Assembly (NCBI GenBank): GCA_004431415.1
Contig: QPMI01000208.1
Location: forward strand, 1-64,000
Direction: 5' to 3'
DNA: 64,000 bases
DNA from: Cyanophora paradoxa
Taxonomy: Eukaryota; Glaucocystophyceae; Cyanophorales; Cyanophoraceae
A program made the translations under genes and the position numbers. The stretch's first letter is position 1. Each line of letters begins with the position of its first letter. The notes beneath the pieces are model-generated. The model ran no database searches, was not told where the DNA came from, and saw only the letters and a list, made by a program, of their open reading frames with translations. Of this stretch, positions 36,987 through 49,700 are shown one piece after another.

Positions 36987-37334
36987 TTAGCGCGGGCGGC
37001 GGTTAGCGTGAGCACGCGCACCCATTGCCGTGTAGTAGACGCCCTGCTTGCCCGTCTTCCAGCCCGAGGTGGAGCACAGGAGGCTGATGTCTTCGAGCTC
37101 CTCCGACGTGCCGTCGTGGCGCTTCTCGAGCACGAATTCCATGTTCTCGGCGTCCAGATTCTGAAACACAGTCGTCTTGAGCAGCCGCAGGACAACGTCA
37201 ACGGGGCGGGCGTTGAGCATGTCCGGCTTGAAATGCACAGGCGGCGCATCCGGGCTGCCCTTCCTGTGGATCACGACACGTTCGATTTCTCCCGCGGGCA
37301 CGGAGCCCGCCGCGGGTGCCGCCGGTGCCGCCAT
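36987..37334 (-). CDS. Small conserved-looking protein of unknown function
   Basis: Not recognised. MAAPAAPAAGSVPAGEIERV at 37,334, then VHFKPDMLNARPVDVVLRLL, KTTVFQNLDAENMEFVLEKR and TSGWKTGKQGVYYTAM. Read unspliced it stops at 36,987 (about 115 residues). A donor after TATAATGG-like sequence (TAM|GTGCGC, about 37,018) and an acceptor preceded by CTAAC motifs (about 36,975) would instead splice to DDQPEVAAPAEPAQRAATFG and extend the protein to about 36,547. The compact, mixed-charge composition is unlike random GC-rich frames, so I think it is genuine. Confidence 0.5.
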   Translation of the reverse strand: MAAPAAPAAGSVPAGEIERVVIHRKGSPDAPPVHFKPDMLNARPVDVVLRLLKTTVFQNLDAENMEFVLEKRHDGTSEELEDISLLCSTSGWKTGKQGVYYTAMGARAHANRRPR

Positions 37335-38279
37335 GTTCAAAAATTTGCCGCCGAGTTTGAATTGACGTATACCGGGGGGGGGGGTTGCACACGTTAGTCC
37401 CTGATACCCGCCGGGCCGCTCGTGAACGTTGATCATGCATATGAATTCGAACTGTGGCCCGGCCGGGCCTCATTGAGCTCAGACCCACTGCGGCTGGGCT
37501 CAATCACGCCAAGCACTCCGAGGCTCATTGATCATGAGTCAGTGCACCGTGGCACTGCGGCACATGATCATGACGTCGACTGTACGTATATACATACATC
37601 CGACGATCAGTCATAATCAGTGTGACTTCATGGCTTCCGAATTCAGGCTTGCCAGTTGAGATTGATCCGATCATCGGATCATGAAGCTTAAGTCTCACGC
37701 ATGATGATCGAAGGATTCGAAAAGCAAGAAACCGAGAATCATGAATAAGAGAGCTGTCCATAATCGATACATCATGCACCCGCAGAATATTATTATTATT
37801 AAAAAGTTGATCTCGCGATATCGACGACGATTGAGAACTATCTACATCCGATTATCTGCTAAATTAAAGTTCGAAGACCTGCCCCTGTATAAAGCTGGCG
37901 ATCGACGCCTACTTCTAATGTACATCGGCTATCAAAAAAATTCGAGCTACACGTATCACGTAACTTGGTAACTGAGCTAAGAAAGAGAGTTGCCTGACAA
38001 GGAGAGGGCTCACTGCGAATCAAAAAAAGGGAAGCCTATGGTACACTGGTACAAACGATCATTCTTGCTAAGCGCTATGCTGCCTGCAGCTGCTATCATC
38101 GCTCGCGAGTATTGTGCGCATATGCGTGCAACTGATCTCAAAGAGAAAGAAAGGAGCGTGGCTCAAAGATCCCAGCCTCGGAGGCCGGGGCGACGGGCTG
38201 CGAGCCCGGGGAGAGCGCCGCTCGGGGAGCCGCCTCAGTCTCCGGCGGGCGCCCCCGCCCCCGCCATCCGCCGGCGAGC
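37335..38279. other. AT-rich palindromic intergenic region
   Basis: No gene supported. This is one of the most AT-rich stretches in the window, with many CATGATCATG, TCATGA and AATATTATTATT words at 37,420-37,800 and TCGCGATATCGACGA near 37,812. A G run of about ten lies at 37,374. Fits the style of other intergenic segments here. Confidence 0.55.
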
Positions 38280-39851
38280 TCACGGCCGGCGCCTCGAGAC
38301 GAGGTCCACGGCGGCCTGGGAGGAAGTGAGACGGGGGACTGGAAGGGTGCGGGCCGGGCCCTGCAGGCGCTCGCACCTGGAGGGCGGCGTTGTCCCACCG
38401 CTCCAGGCGGGGCCGCAGCGCCAGGCCCGCCCCGGGCTCCTCCAGCAGCGCGTACTCCGCCAGGCCCCGCACCTGCCCCCGCCCCGCCCCCTCAGCGGCG
38501 ACGCCGGCCGGGGCGGGCGGGGGCGGGCGGGGGCGGTGCGGGCCGTGAGGTGCGGGCGCCCGGGCAGGCGGAGGGCGAGGTCGAGCTCCCAGCGCTGCGG
38601 GGCGGCCCGCGTCGGCCCCGCCCCGCCCGCGCCGCGGGATGCGAGGCGCGGCGTGCGCCTACCGCGAGGACCAGCTCGTCCGCGTCCGGCAGAGGCGCCT
38701 CCAGGTGCGCCTGCGCGCCGGCAGCCGTCGGCGGCGGCGGCTGGGAGCGTGGGGGGAGGGAGGGGGGCGCACGAGGTCGGCCCGAGGAGGCGGACCTCGG
38801 CCGCCTCGCAGACCGCCGAGAGGCCGCCCTCCAGCTGCCCCCGCCCCCGCCCTCAGCCCGCGGCGGGGCTCCACGGGCCGGGGGGCGGGGCGGGGCGCAC
38901 GCGCTCGCGGCAGCCGCGCTCCAGCGCGACCTCGATCAGCGCGGCCGCCCGCTGCCGCAGCGCCTGCCGCCCCCGCCCCGTCAGCCTCGTGCCCGGCGCC
39001 GCGGCGCGGGCAGGGCGCAGGGGGCGCGCCTCGAGCTCCGCGGGCGACGGCCGCGCCGGCTTCTTCGTGCGCCTGGGGCCCCCCTCGGGGTTCTGGCAGT
39101 TGTCCACCAGCTGCGCGCCGGCACCCCGGGGCCCGTCAGAAGGCGCAGCCCGGGGGCGGGGTCGCGGGGCGGGCAGCGCGGGCGCGCCTCGTGCGTGTTC
39201 TGCTCGAGCGGGTCGATGTGGAACTGGAAGTTGCCGCCCCCGCTGCCCACGTAGTCGTCCGTCGCCCCGAACGCCGAGCCGGCGATCATGTCCACGCTGA
39301 GCGCGCGCGGTGCGGGGTCAGAGCGTGCGGGGCGGGGCGGGCGGGGCGCGGGGCGGGGCGGACCGGGCGGCGAGGGAGTCCCAGCCGGCGGCGTGGAAGG
39401 CGGACTCGAGGAGGGCGACCTCGGGGAAGAGGGACTGGTGCGCCAGCTTCGTCGCCACCGAGAGGATCTTGAAGGCGCCGAGGCCCGCCCGCACCAGCGG
39501 CATCGCCGCCACCAGCTCCACGGCCCCGAGGTACAGCGCCACGTCCAGCGGCACCCCCGCCGCCGCCCGCTCCGCGCCCTCGAACGAGATGAAGGGCGTC
39601 GGCGCCCCCGCGCTCGGTGCCGGCGAGAGCGACCCCGCCGCCGCCCGCGGCCCCGCCGTCCGCGTGGCTGCCCGGCCGCGCGCCTGCCGCCCCCGCGCCG
39701 CACCTGGGCGCCTGCACAACGAGGGTGCAGCACCGGCGGCAAACGAGCCACGGAGGCCGGTTCGCCGTGAAGGGCCCACAACGACCGTCGCGCCAGCAGC
39801 GAAGCCTGCGGCCGGCCGCCTTCTCTTCCCGTCCATTTGGACGTCCTGCAT
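38280..39851 (-). CDS. Unrecognised multi-exon protein, possibly organelle-targeted
   Basis: Not recognised. MQDVQMDGKRRRPAAGFAAG at 39,851 begins a basic Ala/Gly-rich leader that could be a transit peptide. Core exons: TPFISFEGAERAAAGVPLDV, ALYLGAVELVAAMPLVRAGL, GAFKILSVATKLAHQSLFPE, VALLESAFHAAGWDSLAARS (39,380-39,600); VDMIAGSAFGATDDYVGSGG and NFQFHIDPLEQNTHEA (39,190-39,300); QLVDNCQNPEGGPRRTKKPA; RQRAAALIEVALERGCRE (38,910); LEGGLSAVCEAAEVRLLG; AHLEAPLPDADELVLA; RWELDLALRLPGRPHLT; VRGLAEYALLEEPGAGLALR; PRLERWDNAALQ; AAVDLVSRRRP, stop at 38,280. Ten or so exons splice in frame; the intron after RPHLT has a GC donor. The consistent splicing and amphipathic helices argue for a real protein. 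Confidence 0.55.
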
Positions 39852-40584
39852 AAGGGCGGTCTAGCTAATGCTCAGCTGCTCGGCAATGAGTCGGCATGCG
39901 CATGCGCAGTGCTGCCTACGCGCGTGCCGGTGTACGCAACGCGAAGTCGTCGCGAACGGAGCGCTTACCACGTGACGTCAACGCACAGGGGGAGCGTGCG
40001 CGGGGGAGCGCCAGACGCGTCAGAGGCGCGCGTGCGCGATTTCGCGCGCGTCCAGCGCTGCTCGGGCGAGCGGGCCTGCCAGGCTGAGCGCGGACAGAGC
40101 GGTGCTGGGGGTACAGTCTCTGAATTAAAAGTTACCGTACCCCAGCTGGGGGCTCCTTATAAAACCTTGAAAGTGCCCGCACAAAAAGCGCACGCGCAGC
40201 AACCGCCTGACACTTTTTCCAACCTGCAGCAGCGCGTCAAACGCGCACCGACGACGAGCCGCGCACCAGGAAGAGCCTGCGAGGCCCACAGCACTTTTCC
40301 CGCCGCCGCCGCCGCCGCCGGAGAGCCCGACGCCGCCAACCGAACAAGGAGCTCGGAACCGTATCTTCTCGATCCTTCGCCTAGCGCCCGTCGCCGGTCT
40401 TTCCAAGCAACAGCAGCTGTCGCGCGCGCGGCCAATTGCGAGTGCAAGCTTCGCGCCGCGGCCAAGGTGCGCGCGCGCGCGCGGGGCCGCCGCCGAGCAG
40501 AGAGCCTCCTCCCCTCGTGCTTCTTCTAACTGTTGCTTTATGCGTACGCAGCACCAACGCCAGAACCAGAACCGAACTTTGAAG
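39852..40584. other. Intergenic region between divergent 38.3-kb gene and GDH
   Basis: 733 bp with no supported gene. Serves as the upstream region for both flanks. It contains GGGGTACAGTCTC and GTTACCGTACCCC blocks at 40,108-40,145, a GCC repeat at 40,304-40,320, and a GCGC run at 40,468-40,482. Confidence 0.45.
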
Positions 40585-43376
40585 ATGGTCGCCACGAGCT
40601 CCGCCAGCCTGGCCGCCCTCGCCAACGGCAACGGAGTGCACGCTAACGGCAACGGAAAGCCACAAGTAACCGAGGAGCGCGTCGTTGGCGGCGAGGACGA
40701 AATGTGCGGCTGCGCGGATATCGATCGATATCGATGTCGATATCGACGTTTATATATATCTAGATCTCCCGCTCTCTCTCCCGCTCTCTCTGCCGCCTTG
40801 CTCGCAGCCTCTGAAGCAGTTGCACCGCAGGAACTTCCTCAAAAACGTCCAAATCTTTTTCGACCGCGCGGCCGCCACGCTCGCGGGCAAGATCGACCCC
40901 TGCCTAATCGCCAACATTAAGAAGAACAATGTGCTGATCGAGCTCGGTGCGTCGACGTCTCGCGGCTGTCGCCCGGTGCTCGAATTCTCGTGACTCGCGC
41001 GCAGAGTTCCCGATCAAGAAGAGCGACGGGAGCATCGAGATTATCCGGGGGTGGCGCGCCCAGCACTCGCACCACCGCACCCCGTGCAAGGGCGGCATCC
41101 GCTTCGCGCCGCACGTCGACGCGGAGGAGACGAAGGCGCTCGCGGCTCTCATGACGTACAAGGTCCCCGCCAGAAGCAGATTCGATCTCGGCGCCAGCCC
41201 TGACCACGACCCTCGCTCGCAGTGCGCGCTGGTGGACGTGCCGTTCGGCGGCGCGAAGGGAGGCATCGCGTGCGCCCTATTATTGCCGCGGCCGTTCTCC
41301 GCGCGGCTCTGCCCTCGAAACTCCGCTGACGCTGCGCGCGGCGCGCGCCGCAGGATCGACACGAAGAAGTACACGGAGCGGGAGCTGGAGCAGATCACGC
41401 GCCGCTTCACCGTCGAGCTCATCCGCCGCAACGCCATCGGTCCGCCCCGCCCCCGCTCTCCCCCGCCTCCCCTGCCCGGATCAAATCCCGACCGGGCGCG
41501 CGCAGGCCCCGCCCTCGACGTGGTGCGCTGGTTTGAGGCCGGAAGCGCAGCCGCCCCGCGCGCGCTCCGACGATCCCTGACGCCGGCCCCGCAGCCGGCT
41601 CCGGACTACGGGACGGGCCCGCGGGAGATGGCCTGGATCCGCGACACCTACGGTCCGCCCGCCGGCCGCGGCGGCCGCTCGAGATGGCCCGGGGCGGCGG
41701 CTGACGCGGCGGCAGAGGCGATGAACCCGCACGACCTCAACAGCGCCGCGTGCGTCACTGGCAAGCCCATCGGGTCCGGCGGCATCCGCGGCCGCAACTA
41801 CGTCCGCCCGCCCCGCGCCGCCGCCTGGGCGCCGGCTCACCGCGGCGGCGGGGGCCGGGGCGCAGGCGACGGGCCTCGGCGTGGCCTTCGGCATCCGCGA
41901 GTTCCTCTCCATCCCCGGTGCGCCCTCCCCGCCCCGCCCCGGAGCTCGCACCGGGGCCGGCCCTCCGGCTCACGCGCCCCGGCAGAGTTCTGCACCAAGG
42001 CCGGCCTGACGGAGGGCATCGCCGGCAAGACGTTCATCGTCCAGGGGCTCGGCAACGTCGGCTACTGGAGCGCCAAGAGGTCTGCCCTCTCGAGCACCCT
42101 GCCCCTCCCGCCCCCGCGTCCGACGCTGTGCCGCCAGCATCGCGGACATGGGCGGCAAGGTCATCGGCATCGCCGAGTGGAACGGGGCCATCGTCAACCG
42201 GGAGGGTGCCGGCGCCCCTCGCCCGGCCCCGTGCGGGTGCGCCCCTGACGCCCCCTGGCCGTGGCCGCCAGGGCTGGACGTGGACGCCGTGAACGAGCAC
42301 AAGAAGGCGACGGGCGGCCTCAAGGACTTCCCCGCCCCGGGCACCCAGTACTTCGAGGTCCCTCGGCCCCCCCCCTCCCCCGCTCCGGCGCACCCCCGCC
42401 TCACGCGGAGCCGCCCCGCAGGCTCCGGCGGACGCGCTGCTGGAGGAGTGCGACGTGCTCGTCCCAGCCGCCCTCGAGAACCAGGTCCGAGCTCGATCGG
42501 GCGGGGCGGCGGCTCGCGACTGAGCGGCGCCGGCGGGATCAGATCCACAGCGGGAACGCGGGGCGCATCCGGGCGAAGGTCGTCGCGGAGGGCGCGAACG
42601 GCCCGACGACGGCCGCCGCGCAGTCCATCCTCGACGCCCGCGGTGCCAACCGGCTGCCTGCGGGGTGCGCCGGGGCGGGGTCCTGACGAGCGGGGCGGGG
42701 CAGGGATCCAGGTGATCCCGGACATGCTGCTCAACGCCGGCGGCGTCACCGTCTCCTACTTCGAGTGGCTCAAGAACATCTCCCACGGTGCCCCCGCCCC
42801 GCCCCGCCCCGCCCCGCCCGCACCCGCATCCGCCCCGCTCTGACGGGCGCCGGCGGCAGTGCCGTTCGGGCGGCTGACGCGGCGGCACGAGGAGCGGAGC
42901 AAGGAGCTCCTCCTGCGCACCGTCGAGAGGGGCCTGCCCCGCGGCGCCATCCCCCTCACACCCTCCGGTCCGCCTTCCTGCCCCGCGGCCCCCCCCCTCC
43001 CCCACCCCCCACCCCCCTCTGAGCCGCCCTCCCGCCCCCAGAGCGGCGCGAGGTGACGCACGGGGCCGACGAGGAGGACCTGGTGCGCGGCACCCGCCTT
43101 GCGCCGGCCCGCGTCGACGTGCGCGCGGGCTGAGGGCGCGCCGGTGCTCCCGGCCGGCAGGTGCGCTCGGGCCTGGAGGACACGATGGCGGAGGCGTGCC
43201 GCGCGACCCACGAGACCGCCCAGCGCATGGTACCCCGCCCTCGCCAGCGCTCTTCCCCCCCGGGGACGGCGGCCGACGCGCGTACGCCGCAGAACTGCAG
43301 CCTGCGGACGGCTGCCTTCGCGCTGGTCATCACGCGCATCGCGGGGGAGTACACCGAGGCCGGCATCTGGCCCTGA
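40585..43376 (+). CDS. GDH: Glutamate dehydrogenase, GLUD1-like
   Basis: Reversible oxidative deamination of glutamate to 2-oxoglutarate. [17 protein letters not shown] at 40,585 (upstream Met 40,540). Exons: [60 protein letters not shown], the substrate-binding lysine region; [19 protein letters not shown] with the catalytic Lys; [92 protein letters not shown], the Rossmann nucleotide-binding loop (42,035); [50 protein letters not shown]; and a C-terminal helix pair ending TEAGIWP, TGA 43,374-43,376. About fourteen exons. The first splice is uncertain. Human-GLUD1-like rather than the short NADP bacterial type. Appears intact. Confidence 0.93.
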
Positions 43377-46026
43377 TCGTCGTGGGGCTCCAGCTTTGGG
43401 GGATACCCGGACTGGTGCAGCTGTCAAGGGGGCGGGACACTGGGGCGAGTTTGGGTTTCAAGGTACAGCCTGGCAGGCTAGGGTGTAAACATGTGAACTT
43501 TCGGCCTTGCATTCAGTAATGTACGTATGTACGTCATATATAGCCATAGCTAGCGCTAGCACTGGAGCAGATCTGCAATTTTGGGCGTAATTATAAGCGC
43601 CGCTGTGCACTATCATAGTATTCCGTAACGATATTGCTATCAAACTTTCATCTCCAATTTTGTATGAATACGTATACGTATACGTATACGTGCGTATACG
43701 TAGCGCTAGCTCACGAGGCTTCAAGTCGTTATCAGCTGCAGGACCTAGAGTCGTGAAGCTTCCCTTAAGCTTGGTGAACTTCGGAAGGCCACTTGTGTCG
43801 GCAATGCGTGTTTTATGCGTGTGTTGTGTGATTTTATCGAGTGCACGAATGCCGGCGAGGGCCCCCGGCCCGGGCCCGCCCGCGCGCAGGGGCGATCGAG
43901 GAGCCTCGGAGAAATTAATTGCAAGGGGGGGTACCCCCTCCCTTGCTCCCCTGGTGAGTTGGTGCGGCGTACTTTCTGTGTTAGCAATTTTTGTAAGATG
44001 AGATTCTTTGCATGCGCTCTCGTATAGGTGTGATCGCATCGTAGCCGCTGCGAGCGGCGGAAAAAAATGCAGGGGCGGGGCTGCGCAAACATGTCGAGGT
44101 CGCGCCTCACCTGCTATTGCTATACGCGCCGGACCACGTGCTCCTGATTGCTCTCGATGCGCTCTACAAACTTTGTCATACATGCCCGGGCTCGAGAAGC
44201 GGCGTGCGGCGCGCTAGACCGCCTCAAGTACCTGTTGTACCGGGCGCCGGAAAAAAGTGCTCCTGAGAGTTTGTGGCGATTGCTGGGTACGCAGTACTAC
44301 GTTCTTGCCATGGCGCGCCGAGGCGGACGAGGGCGCGGTGCGGACCTGCCGCCTGACATATCCGAAAGCGAAGTTCAGCTCTGCTCGGCGCCGTGCGGAC
44401 ACAGCCGGCAGATGCGTGGGTTGCGGCGAGCACCGGACAAGCACGTGCGAGAGTACCGGAAGAAGTGTGCGCGTGCGCAGAACCGAGGCGTCAGCTCGCC
44501 CCGGAGCGCGCCGCTTGGCCGGGTGTGCGCCGATATCGATGGTTCTGAGTGCCCCGCGCCCGCCGCTCGCAGATCCGAGCTCGGCGAATGCCACGCTCTT
44601 GCCAGATGGAAGGCCTAGGTGAGCTCGCGCGCCTCCCGGCAATCCCGAGCTGGGCATGCATATGTACACTCGAGCTCGCCGACGACTCTGACAAGGCCGC
44701 TCGGGTGCAGATCTTGCCATGTCGTTGAGCAACTCGTCTTGCGCATCTTCTAGATCCCATCCGGAAGGCGAGCTCGCGCGCTACCACTTCAAGCAGCCTC
44801 GCCCGCCGCCCTGCCGGCTGCTGCAGCTTCCGAGTTCGTCGACTCCAGGTTCGCCCCGCCGCTGCTGCTGCGCACCTAGGCCTAACCCGCCCCCGCTGGG
44901 CCCGGCGGCCCGGCCCCGCCCCCGCACGGCCGCTGTACATGTCCGGGGCGAGCTGACGCCTCGGTTCTGCGCAGGCGCAGGCTATGCCCGGGGCCCGGCG
45001 CCACCTGCCGCTCCGCCCGCTTCCTCGCCCGCCGCCCCGCCGGCTGCTTCAGCTTCGTCGACTCCAGGTTCGCCCCGCCGCTGCTGCTGCGCACCTGACC
45101 CGCCCCCGCTGGGCCCGGCGGCCCGGCCACGCCCCCGCACGGCCGCTGTCCGGGGCGAGCTGACGCCTCGGTTCTGCGCATGCGCAGGCTATGCGCGGGG
45201 CCCGGCGCCACCTGCCGCTCCGCCCGCTTTCCCGTCCACCGCCGCCCTCGCCTGTCCCCCCGCCTGGTGCCTTCGCCCGCGTCGCCACCCCACCAGTCCG
45301 CCTCGCCACCCCACCCGCCCGCCTCGCCACAACGCCCGACTCGCCTGGCCCGGCCGCCAGCCTTGCCTCTCTGCCCCCCCCCCCCCCCCCCCCCCCCCCC
45401 TTCGCCACCCCCCCTCCCCAAGTACCCTGCAATGTGTACAAGTACCCCCCTTGCACCTCCGCGCGCGGCCCGCACTTGCTGCACTTGCACAGGGCCGGGC
45501 GCGGTCTGCTAGTAGAAATATTTGAGTTCGAATTCCCGACAAGTCCGGACTCCGGCCGGGATCTATCCATATTTCGACATATTTAAGCTCGCGAGTGAGT
45601 TCGGAATTCGAAATCGATCTATATCGATCGATACATCGGACTCTTCGACCGCTAGCGCTGCAGCTGCGGCGCCGGCGCCCGGCCGCGCCATGCGTACGTG
45701 CACGTGCCGCAGTCCGACGGTCACTGAGTGCGCATGCACGCTCCTATAGCTATATCCTCGAGCCTCGGAGCTCAGCAGGAACTCCCGGAGTCCGGCTGCG
45801 CATGCAGATCCGCAGCCGAGTACGTATTCTCGGCGAGCCTCGGAGGCTTCGGATCCTCATGATATCGATCATGATCGATATCAGTCTCGGGCGTATATTT
45901 ACGTATATCGATATCGAGCTCAGGGCCGCCGCTCGCTCCGGCGCCGGCGCCGGCGCATGCGCGCGCACGTTCCGTAACGCGTCGCATGCGCATGCGCAGC
46001 TTTAATTTCGTCCGTGCAGCTAGTGT
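43377..46026. other. 2.6-kb intergenic region, palindrome- and repeat-rich
   Basis: No gene supported. A TATACG microsatellite lies at 43,670-43,700; 44,800-45,240 is a duplicated GC-rich block (separate entry); a C run of about 28 lies near 45,375-45,403; 45,560-45,980 is dense in ATCGAT, GATATC and GCGCATGCGC palindromes. Open frames on both strands lack domains. Confidence 0.5.
44800..45240. repeat. Two direct copies of a ~219-bp GC-rich unit with an inverted partner
   Basis: CGACTCCAGGTTCGCCCCGC recurs at about 44,840 and 45,059. Each unit ends in a segment with GGGCGAGCTGACGCCTCGGT. The reverse complement of that segment, about 28 bp, is also present at about 44,478-44,505, giving inverted repeats roughly 440 bp apart. 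Confidence 0.7.
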
Positions 46027-46080
46027 GCACGTGTTCCGTGTGGAAATGATACCCGTGTGGAAATCACTTTTCCACACCAG

Positions 46081-46376
46081 GGCCCTCCTCAAACGGTAGT
46101 CGCGCCCGGCGACTTGCTTAAATTTAATTCGCATTGGGGAACGCTTACGTAATCAGCAAAAACGCTAAACTCAAAGAATTACGGTTATAACGATCTTATA
46201 CAAAAGCTCTTAGTTGAAGGCCTTTTAAAATTCAGCGACCAACTAATTTAGTTAAGTTGGCAATTTCGAATTATGCGCACGGGTTGCTAGGAGCCTCACG
46301 TTAGGCCCGTATCGGCCGTGCTCAAGCCAAGGCGCGGCTGGGCATAGCACGTCACCCGTCACGCCGCGGCTCCTCA
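46081..46376 (+). repeat. Left terminal region of element A (identical to that of element B)
   Basis: 296 bp. By eye every base matches 53,477-53,772. AT-rich centre, beginning with the GGCCCTCCTC terminal inverted repeat. Sequence identity stops abruptly after GCGGCTCCTCA. Confidence 0.93.
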
Positions 46377-46717
46377 ATTCTAGGCGCGCCAGATCTTTTT
46401 TTTCTGAAAAAGCTAGGCGCCGATCTCGGCACGACTCGGCGTCGAGTCGGCGCAGTGCATGTGTGCAGTGCTGCCAGTGCCGCAGTGCATGCCGCAGAGG
46501 CCCGGCGGCCCGGCCCGGCGGCCCGTAGTGCGGTACGTATACGTATACGTACGGTACGGTACTACGCCGTACGGTCACCCGGGTAGGTAGTAGCCAAAGC
46601 TGCGCACAGTGTGCATTACTAAGTTAGCGCTATAGCGATCGTTCGCATCGATACGTATACGTATACGCGTACGTATACGCAAGCATACACATCGCACACG
46701 CTCAGTTCGACGTCGAC

Positions 46718-49700
46718 ATGCAGCAGCCTTGGCCTCCGACGACAATGTCAGGCTCGAGCTCCTACGGTCAGCAACCGCCAGCAGCTGCAGCGTATCCGTA
46801 CGGCCAGTCGAATGTATATGCGAATGCGGCAGCGCCGCCGAGCTTGCAATTCGATGCTTTTGCTCCGCATTCGCACACACGTGCACGTGTACAGCCCATC
46901 CAAGGGCACATGCATATGCCCAATATGCATGGCCAGCTGGTCTCTGGTGCCGCTGCAGCTGGCTTTCATCAGGCGCATGCGAGCAGTTCCTACAGCTATG
47001 ACACAGCGTGTTCATTGTCGTCACGGTCGCCAGCGCTAGCGCCGCCTGTGGGCATCGCGGCCGGCGGGCCGGGGGCCGCTGCATATGGACGGCTGCAGGT
47101 CCCAGCTGCTGCCACGTGCACGGGCCCTGTAGTTGAGCTTCGGCCCTTACGCATTCCCGATCTGGAGGACGCCAATCTGGAGGGAGACGACGCGTACGCA
47201 TGCGCGCGCGCTGTACGTCGCAATTGATCATGATGCGTTTTCGGTCCGCAGGGCGCTGGCCCCGAGCCGGCCTCCCCCACAGCGCCCGCGAGCGTCGACG
47301 TCGGTGGCAGCCAAGCGCTCGGAGGCTTCCGAGGACCCGCGGCTGCAGAGTGCAAGCTCGAGACGGCGCGAGCCCGAGTGCGTCCATTCGTTAGTTTGAG
47401 CACGCTGTGTGTGCCTTCGAATTCTGACGTCGAGTCTGCCCAAATTCAGTTCTGCGCCTGTGTTCAACTCGAGTGCAAACCCAGCAAAGCGCCGGTGCCT
47501 GGACATGCATATGCACTTTTCGAAATTAATTATGTAAATATTTAATTGCTGTGCGTACGCCCAGGACGCTGGGTCATGAACCGGCTGCACGGGAAGTCGT
47601 CGACGTCAATTCGGGGAGCGGCTCAGAGACCGGACGGGGCGCGAGTGACTCTGGAGAAGATTCTTCTCTCGAAGCCTCCTGCACTCCTTCGGCTTCACAG
47701 GCCTCTGCGTCCAGACGCAAACCCCAGCGAGCCCCCAAATTTCAGCTAAACCATGCGCCCACGCGACGCTTCATTCTCAGTGTCATTCTTCGTCCTGCAA
47801 ATTGGAGAAAGGTACGAGGTGATCGGGGGACGCGTGATGCTCTCAAGTCCGTTGCAGAAACTTGCGCTCAAGAATCGCAGCAGGTGATCATGAGCTTCTA
47901 CTCCGGCTTCCATCTAATAATAATTCCCGCAACATATATATTTTACGTGCACAGAATTGGGCGGAAAAGCAGAAGGAGGGCCGGCCTCAAACCGACGGAT
48001 CTGCACTGTCTTCGTACCTGGACAGTGAGAAAACCGCTGTGTGGTTTGCTGAGCTCACTGCGCGTGGAGCCCAGTCCAGCGATGCCGACAAACAGCCTGC
48101 TGCCTGGCTGGCAAAGTGGTGGACCGACATTTTCAAGACCACTCGCGTCGCCATCATGGAATCACATGCAGGGCATGTTGCCGCACAGGACAAACTCAGG
48201 AGGATGGGAATCTATGACGTTTGCTTTTTTATTTCGAATTTTCCTCCGAATTTCCGAACTTCGTAAATTCACACATGCACAGCTTTTGATCAACTCCGAG
48301 GCGCTAAATCGTGACTGGTCTTTCTCAGCTGGTACGGCTTATCGAAGCACAGGAGTCGTTGCAGCTGCGCAGTCTTCACGCTCGCGATCGGCCGCCGAGA
48401 GTGCACAAGAATTCGTACAAGAGTACTCCGTCTCTTACAGTTGCTTGTTTTCTTCTTACGCGAAGCTTACACCTGCCCGCGCGAAGCCAAGGCCCGTCAT
48501 CCTCGAGCCCGGACATAAATGCTATGCATGGGCATCTCCAGCGCTCGACTGCGGGTGATCGCTTGAAATTGCTGGTGCGTGACTTTTTATTATTCAATGT
48601 TTGCAACGTCCTCCTGGTTCACATTTGCAATGGCACTGAAGATCGAGGACAACAGCAAGACTCGGGAGCACATTATGGGCGTTTTTGCAGGACGCCAGGA
48701 GTCCCAAGCTGACCGTGACAGGAAGTTACAGCTTGAAGAGCGCAAAATAGCAGCACTGGTATCCAAACCTGAATCACATACCGTTGCCTTGACTGAATCA
48801 TATTGTGTTTCCAGGAAGCTGCAAATATCTTACGCCAGAACGAGATGATGATCAAGGCATGGGAAGCGCAGTGCCGGAATGCTCGTGCGGCGGGTCACCC
48901 TGAGGTACGGCTTCTCCTGTGGCAATAGAGTGAACAGCTGCGCATGCACTGTTTTTATATATAATCGGTGGTTTGCTGATCCTCTCCCATTGTGCAGCCC
49001 CCTTTCCCTGCGCTGAACCTACCTCAACCACAACCAGCTGCAGCCCCGGCCGTGCGTTCTCTTCTTGTACGCTCTGAAATGGCTGAAACCGTTACAGAGT
49101 GCCGGCCAGGAAGCACCCCGTTGATGCCTCCACCTCATCTTCGGCCCCGGCATCCCCCTACCCCCCCCCCCCCCCCACCCCCTTCACACGCCCTCCGCCT
49201 CCGCCCCGCATCCCCAGCCTTCGCGGCCCGGGCCTGCCCTCGCTGCCCTCCTGGGCGGCGTGGGGGCCCCTCCCGCGCCCCCTCCGCCTCCGCCCCGCGC
49301 CCGTGGCCTCCGGCCCGCGCGCCCCGCCTCCGGCCTGCCCTCGCTGCCCTCCGGGCGGCGCGGGGGACCCTCCGCGTCCCCTCCGCCTCCACCTCGCGCC
49401 CGTGGCCTCCGGCCCGCGCGCCCCGCCTCCGGCCTGCCCTCGCTGCCCTCCTGTGCGGCGCGGAGGCCCTCCCGCGTCCCCTCCGCCTCCGCCTCGCGCC
49501 CGTGGCCTCCGGCCTGCGCCCCCGCCCCCGGCCTGCCCTCGCTGCCCTCCGGGGCGGCGCGGGGACCCTCCCGCGTCCCCTCCGCCTCCGCCTCGCGCCC
49601 GTGGCCTTCGGCCTGCGCCCCCACCCCGGCCTGCCCTCGCTGCCCTCCTGTGCGGCGCGGAGGGCCCTCCCGCGTCCCTCTGCCTCCGCCCCGCGCCCGT

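Noticed and set aside
44214-44732. Minus-strand frame of about 170 codons
   Set aside because: No domain and no supporting splice sites; lies in palindrome-rich intergenic DNA.
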